Below are positions 1 to 5,510 of a stretch of DNA of 10,548 nt, piece by piece. Origin of the DNA: an uncultured Xanthobacteraceae bacterium. Lineage in GTDB: Bacteria; Pseudomonadota; Alphaproteobacteria; Rhizobiales; Xanthobacteraceae. Each line of letters begins with the position of its first letter. The first letter of the stretch is position 1. The position numbers and the translations under genes are program-made. Below the pieces are notes generated by a model, which had not been told where the DNA came from, made no database searches, and saw only the letters and a list, made by a program, of their open reading frames with translations. Location of the stretch: contig CATPCO010000130.1 in assembly GCA_955652925.1 (NCBI GenBank), forward strand, positions 1 through 10,548, written 5' to 3'.

Positions 1-1
1 A

Positions 2-802
2 AAGTGGGGTAGGCCTGCCATCGTCGAGAACATTCCCGGCGGAGCAATGAATATCGGCGCGGCCAATGTCGCGCGCTCTGCACCGGATGGCTATACGCTC
101 ATGATAGCGCCGCCTTCACCGCTGTCTTTCAATCATCTGATCTACCGCGATCCCGGATACGAACCGGGCAAGTTCGTTCCGATTACCCTACTCGCAAAGA
201 TTCCGAACGTATTGGTGGTGCGCCAGGATTTGCCTGCGGCCACGTTGAAAGACCTCATTGCTTACGCGAAAGCAAATCCCGGCAAGCTAACCTATGCCTC
301 ACAGGGGGTTGGTTCGACGGCGCATCTTTCGGCTGCCCAGCTCGAAGTGCAAGCCGGAATCACGATGGTGCACGTGCCCTATCGCGGCGCACAGCCTGCG
401 CTGACCGATATTGTCGCCGGACACGTCGACATGTTCTTCGATACGCTCGCAACATCAGTGCCGCTCTACCGGGAGAATAAGCTCAGAATTGTTGGCGTTG
501 CTGATCAAAAACGCGCGGACACAATTCCGGAAGTGCCGACAATCTCCGAGGCAGGAGTGCCGGGATTCAAGTCGATCACGTGGTTCGGTTTTGTGGCACC
601 CCCCGCCACGTCCGCGGTGCTCGTTGAAAAGATCAATCAGGATGTGATCGAGATTCTCAGGAGCGCCGAGGTCGGCGATGCATTGCGCAGGATCTCGCTC
701 GAGCCGGGCGCAACCTCACCCCCCGAGACAGCTCGCTTCTTTGCCGAGGAAACGGCGCTGTGGGCTAAAGTCATCGCGCATGCCGGCATCCAGCCGCAGT
801 AG
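2..802 (+). CDS. Bug/TctC-family tripartite tricarboxylate transporter substrate-binding protein, 5' truncated
   Basis: This is the C-terminal part of a periplasmic solute-binding protein of the Bug (TctC) family, which captures small carboxylates or related organic anions for tripartite tricarboxylate transporters. The frame is open from base 2 to a TAG at 800-802, giving 266 visible residues. Family members are usually about 320-330 residues, so the signal peptide and first strand are missing to the left. Family signatures are visible: a VENIPGGAMNIGAANVA stretch at visible residues 9-25, SAPDGYTL just after it, the ligand-loop motif VPYRG at 125-129, and a C-terminal region with EVPTISEAGVPGF. 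The ATG at 47 is internal and should not be taken as the start, because conserved sequence continues upstream of it. No TctA or TctB membrane partner is visible, which is common for orphan Bug proteins. The ligand cannot be predicted. A hairpin follows the stop. Confidence 0.93.
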   Translation, partial: KWGRPAIVENIPGGAMNIGAANVARSAPDGYTLMIAPPSPLSFNHLIYRDPGYEPGKFVPITLLAKIPNVLVVRQDLPAATLKDLIAYAKANPGKLTYASQGVGSTAHLSAAQLEVQAGITMVHVPYRGAQPALTDIVAGHVDMFFDTLATSVPLYRENKLRIVGVADQKRADTIPEVPTISEAGVPGFKSITWFGFVAPPATSAVLVEKINQDVIEILRSAEVGDALRRISLEPGATSPPETARFFAEETALWAKVIAHAGIQPQ

Positions 803-818
803 CTTTGCAGTAAATATC

Positions 819-844
819 CTCCCCCTGGCTCCAACCAGGGGGAG
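819..844. terminator. Hairpin terminator between convergent genes
   Basis: A perfect 10-bp stem pairs CTCCCCCTGG (819-828) with CCAGGGGGAG (835-844) around a 6-base loop, CTCCAA. It starts 17 bases after the stop of the Bug-family gene and 16 bases beyond the stop of the convergent gene at 860-1255, so it is placed to serve both strands. The downstream T-tract is poor on both sides: AAACCTT on the plus strand and GATATTTA on the minus strand. Termination may therefore be incomplete or depend on other factors. A smaller hairpin, GCCGG-TCAG-CCGGC at 855-868, overlaps the stop codon of the minus-strand gene and is followed on that strand by TTT. It could assist leftward termination. Confidence 0.7.
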
Positions 845-859
845 AAACCTTAAAGCCGG

Positions 860-1255
860 TCAGCCGGCGTATGCGACTCGCGTCTGCGACCGCTCTTGCG
901 CTTCATTGACTGGCTTGGCAGGCAGCTGCAGCACAGTCGCTTCTTGGCCTTCGCACAGGAAGGTGAGCAGAAGCGTCTGTCCATCCGGCAGCTCGAGCGC
1001 ATCGTGGTGCATATGCGGCTGCTCCCGATTGATCTGCCGGAAGATCGCGGTCTTGTGACGGGTAGGACCAGAGGCGCCGTAGACGCAAATTTCTGCGTTG
1101 AAGGCGAGCTCCGTGCCCGGAAGAACACAGACGGCCGTACCCGGGTCGTCTGGTGCTGCGAATCCACGCGTGCCGGTGCCAAAATTGCTCGTGCGCAACT
1201 TGTCACCGACGCTCGCGGGACGTGATTTAACATGCATTAAGCTATAGTCGCACAT
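860..1255 (-). CDS. Uncharacterised 131-residue protein with MCDYSL N-terminus
   Basis: I recognise this only as a conserved hypothetical of the kind that begins MCDYSL in rhizobia; no function is known to me. The frame extends upstream to 1312. I chose the ATG at 1253-1255 because an AGGGAG ribosome-binding site lies 7 bases before it and because MCDYSLMHVKSRPA resembles the start of the rhizobial relatives I remember. The 131 residues have no evident signal peptide or membrane segment, so it is probably cytoplasmic. Visible traits are a GTGTRGFAAPDDP loop near residues 26-38, a VCVLPGTELAF strand near 42-52, a histidine-rich HMHHD at 81-85, and four cysteines at 2, 43, 57 and 91. A metal or cofactor role for the histidines and cysteines is only a guess. 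It lies downstream of malQ on the same strand across a 126-base gap, and a stress-type promoter match sits just upstream. That suggests its own transcription start. Confidence 0.82.
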   Translation of the reverse strand: MCDYSLMHVKSRPASVGDKLRTSNFGTGTRGFAAPDDPGTAVCVLPGTELAFNAEICVYGASGPTRHKTAIFRQINREQPHMHHDALELPDGQTLLLTFLCEGQEATVLQLPAKPVNEAQERSQTRVAYAG

Positions 1256-1262
1256 TGCAGTG

Positions 1263-1268
1263 CTCCCT
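1263..1268 (-). promoter_or_regulatory. Ribosome-binding site fixing the start of the MCDYSL gene
   Basis: On the minus strand this reads AGGGAG, with 7 bases between it and the ATG at 1255. It supports that ATG rather than the longer frame beginning at 1312, which would add 19 arginine- and serine-rich residues. Confidence 0.7.
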
Positions 1269-1286
1269 GGTTGCTCCGAACGTGAT

Positions 1287-1311
1287 AACGCCCGCAACCG
1301 ACTAAGGTTCA
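1287..1311 (-). promoter_or_regulatory. EcfG-type (general stress sigma factor) promoter-like sequence
   Basis: On the minus strand TGAAC (1311-1307) is followed by 16 bases and then CGTT (1290-1287). The pattern I recall for alphaproteobacterial EcfG sigma factors is GGAAC-N16/17-CGTT, so this matches four of five -35 bases and all four -10 bases at an accepted spacing. Transcription would begin near 1280, leaving a leader of about 25 bases that contains the AGGGAG ribosome-binding site. I see no good housekeeping promoter in the 126-base gap to malQ. The match is by eye and could be chance. Confidence 0.4.
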
Positions 1312-1381
1312 ATTCTCACCGGGTGTATGGCTTTTGTGAGTCGGAATTGCGCATCTCCACCACAAATCCACAGAGCACCAA

Positions 1382-3385
1382 TCAGGCGCCGCAACTGCGG
1401 CCGGCGGACCGCATCACATCGGCAATGCATGTGAGCCCTTTTTGATTGCGCAATTCCTCCAGCGCGACGGGGAGCGGTTGGCGCCAATTCGGATGTTCGT
1501 TCAGCGTACCCGGCAGGTTGACCTGGTCTCTCACTCCCAGAATGTCTTCCATGGATATGACAAGGAGTCGCGATGGGGTATCAGCGAGGTATCGCGCGAT
1601 TGACGCGAAATCGGTTGCGTGAATGCCGCGCTCGCTCAGAGCGTGCCGCAAGGCATCGCGTGCCCGGCCGCGGTCATCATCGGATTCGCCTGGGTCGATG
1701 TTGAGCGCTCGCTTGACGGTCAAATCGTGGTGATCCCACCATCCTGCGAAGGTCGCGGTGTCGTGCGTTCCAAATGTTACGAGGGCCTTCTCGCGATAGT
1801 TTCCGGGAGCCGTGAACGCTCCGTCTGCCGCGCGCTCGAACAGCATGACCTGATATGACCAGATTCCCCAGTCCGCGAGTGTCTCCCGAAAATTCTCCGG
1901 CACTGTGCCGAGGTCTTCACCGACGACCACACAGGTGTTTTCGGTGCTTGCAAGCGCGGTCACGGCAAGGAGCGCATTGAACGGCAAACGCATATACGTT
2001 CCTTCGCTGGCGGGCACGCCGTGCGGGATGAGATAAAGCCGCTGCAATCCCAGAACGTGGTCGAGCCGGACTGCTCCGGCATATTGCATGGCCGCCCGCA
2101 ACAACCGGCGAAACGGCTCGAATTGCCGGTGCTCCAGCCCTAACGGATTAAACCCGGCCAAGCCCCAGTTTTGCCCCGCGCTGTTGAGTTGGTCGGGCGG
2201 TGCCCCGACTGCCATGCCGGCCAGCACGGCATCCTGATCGCACCAAGCGTCAAAGCCGTCGCTTCGAACCCCGACGGCAATGTCGAGATAAAGCCCGATT
2301 GGCATTCGCGCTGCTCTCACTCGGCACTGTTCGAGCTGGGAATGCGCGAGCCATTGCACGAATTCGAAGAATTCGATTGCTCCCTTCTCGTCCCGACGAA
2401 GCCGAATGAGCGCGCCTTCGTCGGGCCGGCGATATTCGTCCGGCCATTCCCACCAGGGCTTTGCAAATTTCCGCCGCAGGAATTCAAAGCAGGCGAATCG
2501 GTTGAGCCGTGACGGATGGCTCTTCCGAAATTGCTCGAATAACCGGCGCCGCTCCGCCGGAGCTGAGCTGCGGAATGTCTCGTGCGCAAGTCGCAGCGCC
2601 CGCCATTTGGTTTCGGCAACCGTGGGATAGTCGATAAAGCTGCCTCTTCGCAGGCGCGCGATATCATCCTGCAAACCAGCAGCATCGAGGCCAGGGAATT
2701 CCGGAACGGCCCCTAGATCGATGTAAAGCGGGTTGAGAAAAAGACGACTGTTAGGATAATAGGGACTTGGCTCCTCTGCCTTGTCGTCAAACAAAGCGTG
2801 CAGTGGATTGAGTCCCAGCCCGGAGGCGCCAAGATCGGCAGCAAGATCGATGAGCTCGAGAAGATCGGAAAAGTCGCCGTGGCCCCAGTTGCGCTGGGAT
2901 CGCACCGCGTAGAGCTGCACTGATAGCGCCCACATCCGATGCGGCCAGGCTGAGCTGCCTTGATAAGTCTGGTGCGGGGAGACAATCAGTGGGCTTTCCT
3001 CGCTCACATGCCCAGGCGGCGCGGAAACCGTGACGCGCAGGCGAAAGATGCCGATGGGCAGTGCGGGCGGGAGCGCAACAACAGGAGAATTGGCTTCTCC
3101 CTCGGCGATCTTCTGGTCTGAAAGGATTTCCCAATGAAACGGCAGCCCTTGCGTGCTGATCAACCGGATTTCGTGCGGCGCTTGTCCGCGAATCACAATG
3201 GTGTGCGGCAGAATTCGTCTTTTGTCTCCGGCGCCGAGGACATCAACAATGCGAGAGAGAACCGCCGGCGCGACGTGGCGGAGCCGGCCAAAGGCGTCCC
3301 AGTATTGCGTCTCAATTCCCGCGCGCCGCGCGCGTTCCAGAAGATCGTCCATCCGCATGCGTCCGTGACTGCCAGGGCGGGCCAA
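1382..3385 (-). CDS. malQ: 4-alpha-glucanotransferase (amylomaltase), GH77
   Basis: MalQ transfers alpha-1,4-glucan segments between maltooligosaccharides in the cytoplasm, disproportionating short chains and releasing glucose. The 667-residue frame compares with 694 in E. coli. Residues from about 60 to 140 look like the beta-sandwich N-terminal domain of long MalQ proteins, followed by the GH77 barrel. Hallmarks are the acceptor-loop motif GAPPDQLNSAGQNWG (394-408), the nucleophile D442 in VRLDHVLGL, the acid/base E490 in VVGEDLGTVP, and D542 in GTHDTATFAGWW. The start is uncertain. The longest frame begins at a TTG (3383-3385) with GGAG 8 bases before it. ATG codons at 3358 and 3352 are alternatives, and starting at 3352 (MDDLLERARRAG) is similar to the beginnings of relatives I remember. 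It is divergent from glgE, with only 43-76 bases between the possible starts. It is expected to remodel chains for, or recover them from, the GlgE/GlgB polymer. Confidence 0.96.
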   Translation of the reverse strand: MARPGSHGRMRMDDLLERARRAGIETQYWDAFGRLRHVAPAVLSRIVDVLGAGDKRRILPHTIVIRGQAPHEIRLISTQGLPFHWEILSDQKIAEGEANSPVVALPPALPIGIFRLRVTVSAPPGHVSEESPLIVSPHQTYQGSSAWPHRMWALSVQLYAVRSQRNWGHGDFSDLLELIDLAADLGASGLGLNPLHALFDDKAEEPSPYYPNSRLFLNPLYIDLGAVPEFPGLDAAGLQDDIARLRRGSFIDYPTVAETKWRALRLAHETFRSSAPAERRRLFEQFRKSHPSRLNRFACFEFLRRKFAKPWWEWPDEYRRPDEGALIRLRRDEKGAIEFFEFVQWLAHSQLEQCRVRAARMPIGLYLDIAVGVRSDGFDAWCDQDAVLAGMAVGAPPDQLNSAGQNWGLAGFNPLGLEHRQFEPFRRLLRAAMQYAGAVRLDHVLGLQRLYLIPHGVPASEGTYMRLPFNALLAVTALASTENTCVVVGEDLGTVPENFRETLADWGIWSYQVMLFERAADGAFTAPGNYREKALVTFGTHDTATFAGWWDHHDLTVKRALNIDPGESDDDRGRARDALRHALSERGIHATDFASIARYLADTPSRLLVISMEDILGVRDQVNLPGTLNEHPNWRQPLPVALEELRNQKGLTCIADVMRSAGRSCGA

Positions 3386-3428
3386 TCGGCGGGCTCCGGC
3401 CGCGGCCGCCCATATTTTACCGTGCGAC

Positions 3429-5504
3429 TTGAGCCAAGCCGTGATTAAATCGGAACCAAACCGGGAATTTCCGGTTCCATCAGCGTCTGCTCCGCCCCGT
3501 CCGGCATCTCACGGGCGGCAAACCCATGATTCGGCCGTGACAGCGAACTTCAGCATCTCGTCTGTGGGCGACCTCGCCAGCCGTCGAATTTACATCGAAG
3601 ACATCTATCCCCTTGTGGACGGCGGCCGTTTTGCAGTGAAACGGATTGTGAACGAGCCGCTCGAAGTCTGGGTGGACATCTTTCGGGATGGGCACGCGGC
3701 GCTCGCGGCCGATCTGCTGTGGCGATTTGAGGCGAACGGGCGATGGGCGCGCGTTCCCATGCGCCTTCACAACAACGATCGCTGGAGTGCGAGCTTCACG
3801 CCTACGAGGGTAGGTCGTCACGTCTACCTGATCGAAGCTTGGACCGACGCGTTCGCTACCTGGCGGCGGGACTTTCTGGCCAAACGTGAAGCCGGACTCG
3901 ACGTTGACTTGGAGCTCGAAGAGGGCCGCAGCCTTGTCAGCACCCTCAAACCACGAAATCCCGCTGCCGCCAGGCTGGTCGAGGAGACCGTTCGTAAGCT
4001 GCAGGTCTCAACCGCTCCCGACGCCACAGAGGATTTGCTGTCAGAGGGCTTGGCCGAGGCCGTCCGCAGAGCCAATGAGACCGACCTGACGCGCAGCATC
4101 AGCTGTCCCCTTGTTGTCGACCGCCCGCTCGCCCGCTCCGGCGCCTGGTACGAAATGATGCCGCGCAGTCAGTCCCCGGCCGAGGGTGTCCATGGCACAT
4201 TTGAGGATTGCATCAAACGGCTGCCGGACATCGCGGCGCTCGGCTTCGATGTTCTTTATCTCACCCCTATTCATCCCATCGGCACGACCAATCGCAAAGG
4301 CCGCAACAACTCGCTGCGCGCCGAGCCCGGTGATCCCGGCAGCCCGTATGCGATTGGCTCACCGGAGGGCGGGCACGACGCAGTGCATCCCGCGCTGGGA
4401 ACGCTTGAGGATTTTCGCCGGCTGGTGAGCGCGTGCACCGGGCATGGGATGGAGATTGCACTCGACTTCGCCATCCAGTGCTCGCCCGATCACCCCTGGC
4501 TGACGCAGCATCCGCAATGGTTCAAACGCCGTCCCGATGGCTCCATCCAATACGCCGAAAACCCGCCAAAGAAATATGAGGATATCATCAATCCTGACTT
4601 CTACGGTTCTGACAAGGAAGGTCTGTGGACGGCGCTGCGCGACATAGTGCTATTCTGGGTGTCGCAGGGAGTGCGCATCTTTCGCGTCGACAACCCGCAC
4701 ACCAAGCCCTTTGCGTTCTGGGAATGGCTGATCCGGGAGGTCCAAATCATCGATCCTAACGTGATCTTTCTGTCGGAGGCTTTCACCCGGCCCAAGGTAA
4801 TGAAGGCGCTTGCGAAGCTCGGCTTCACCCAGTCCTATACCTATTTTACCTGGCGCACCGGCAAGGACGAATTGCAGGCCTATCTTGCGGAAATCACCGG
4901 TTATCCCGAGCGCGAGTATTTTCGTCCCAACTTTTTCGTGAATACACCCGACATTCTTCCCCTTCATTTACAGACCGGCGAGCCGTGGGTGTTCAAGGCG
5001 CGCCTTGCGCTTGCGGCAACGCTGTCCAGCAACTACGGCATCTATAATGGCTTCGAGCTCTTGGAGCACGAGCCGATACCCGGAAAGGAAGAATATCTCA
5101 ATTCGGAGAAATATGAGCTCAAGACGCGAGACTGGAACCGGCCCGGGAACATCAGCGGCTATATCGCGCAATTTAATCGGATGCGCAGAGCAAATGCGGC
5201 TTTGCTGCAGACGAGCAATCTGCGTTTCGCGCAAGTGGATGATGACAACATTATTGGCTACGTGAAGGAAGCCGCGGCACGCGACAATGCGGTTGCGGTG
5301 GCGGTTGCGCTCGCAAAGGAAGGTCCGCGGGAATTCTGGTTTCATTTCGGTGATATCGAGATTGGCCCGCTAGGTGAGCGCCACCGCGTCAGGGCGATTG
5401 AAAATCTGATCACAGGCGAGCGTCACATGATCGAGTGGGGCGGGGTGCGGCTGCGCATCGATCAGCAAGTGGACCCGGCCCTGATCTTTCGCTGCCTTTC
5501 CTGA
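3429..5504 (+). CDS. glgE: Alpha-1,4-glucan:maltose-1-phosphate maltosyltransferase, GH13
   Basis: GlgE elongates alpha-1,4-glucan by transferring maltosyl units from maltose 1-phosphate and releasing phosphate, in the cytoplasm. The conserved N-terminal domain begins at about residue 53 with RIYIEDIYPLVDGGRFAVKR. The GH13 barrel follows, with PYAIGSPEGGHDAVHPALGT (306-325), nucleophile D421 in FRVDNPHTKPF, acid/base E450 in FLSEAFTRPKVM, and D508 in NTPDILP. The C-terminal beta domain ends the protein. The length of 691 residues is normal for the family. The listed start is a TTG with no clear ribosome-binding site. The first 50 or so residues are proline-, serine- and alanine-rich and look unconserved. 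In-frame GTG codons at 3441, 3537 and 3564 are alternatives, and the last two would agree with the promoter-like inverted repeat at 3452-3478. None of these starts has a good ribosome-binding site. Six bases separate its TGA from the treS start, so the two are surely one operon. Confidence 0.95.
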   Translation: MSQAVIKSEPNREFPVPSASAPPRPASHGRQTHDSAVTANFSISSVGDLASRRIYIEDIYPLVDGGRFAVKRIVNEPLEVWVDIFRDGHAALAADLLWRFEANGRWARVPMRLHNNDRWSASFTPTRVGRHVYLIEAWTDAFATWRRDFLAKREAGLDVDLELEEGRSLVSTLKPRNPAAARLVEETVRKLQVSTAPDATEDLLSEGLAEAVRRANETDLTRSISCPLVVDRPLARSGAWYEMMPRSQSPAEGVHGTFEDCIKRLPDIAALGFDVLYLTPIHPIGTTNRKGRNNSLRAEPGDPGSPYAIGSPEGGHDAVHPALGTLEDFRRLVSACTGHGMEIALDFAIQCSPDHPWLTQHPQWFKRRPDGSIQYAENPPKKYEDIINPDFYGSDKEGLWTALRDIVLFWVSQGVRIFRVDNPHTKPFAFWEWLIREVQIIDPNVIFLSEAFTRPKVMKALAKLGFTQSYTYFTWRTGKDELQAYLAEITGYPEREYFRPNFFVNTPDILPLHLQTGEPWVFKARLALAATLSSNYGIYNGFELLEHEPIPGKEEYLNSEKYELKTRDWNRPGNISGYIAQFNRMRRANAALLQTSNLRFAQVDDDNIIGYVKEAAARDNAVAVAVALAKEGPREFWFHFGDIEIGPLGERHRVRAIENLITGERHMIEWGGVRLRIDQQVDPALIFRCLS
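3452..3476 (+). promoter_or_regulatory. EcfG-type promoter-like sequence reading toward glgE
   Basis: GGAAC (3452-3456) is followed by 16 bases and then GGTT (3473-3476). This is a full match to the -35 and three of four bases of the -10 of the EcfG pattern GGAAC-N16/17-CGTT as I recall it. The predicted start of transcription, near 3483-3486, falls inside the longest glgE frame. It would therefore require glgE translation from a downstream codon such as GTG 3537 or GTG 3564. The match is by eye and unproven. Confidence 0.42.
3454..3478 (-). promoter_or_regulatory. EcfG-type promoter-like sequence reading toward malQ
   Basis: On the minus strand GGAAC (3478-3474) is followed by 16 bases and then GGTT (3457-3454). 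This is the mirror image of the rightward element, because the site is an inverted repeat with GGAACC at one end and GGTTCC at the other. Transcription would start near 3445 and give a leader of about 60 bases to the TTG start of malQ, or about 93 to the ATG at 3352. The -10 has one mismatch to CGTT. Confidence 0.42.
3459..3476. repeat. 18-bp near-perfect palindrome in the malQ-glgE divergent region
   Basis: AACCGGGAATTTCCGGTT pairs with its own reverse complement at eight of nine positions; the only mismatch is G3465 against T3470. It overlaps the spacer of both EcfG-like promoters and is centred 2.5 bases away from the outer GGAACC/GGTTCC repeat. A dimeric repressor or activator could bind it. 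It could also be a by-product of the promoter symmetry. Confidence 0.45.
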
Positions 5505-5510
5505 GCTGCC

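Noticed and set aside
47..49. ATG as the start of the Bug-family protein
   Set aside because: Conserved family sequence (RPAIVENIPGG) continues upstream in frame to base 2, so the gene is truncated by the window and this methionine is internal.
3398..3407. Palindrome GGCCGCGGCC between malQ and glgE
   Set aside because: Short GC-only palindromes are expected often in DNA of this composition, and it is not positioned as a promoter element.
3411..3420. AT-rich CATATTTTAC as a housekeeping -10 element for either divergent gene
   Set aside because: No -35 element lies at 16-18 bases on either strand; the best minus-strand candidate, TTGGCT at 3437-3432, leaves a 12-base spacer.
5288..5313. GCGGTTGCGGTGGCGGTTGCG short tandem repeat in glgE
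   Set aside because: It encodes an alanine-valine beta strand in the C-terminal domain of GlgE and is a codon-usage effect rather than a functional repeat.
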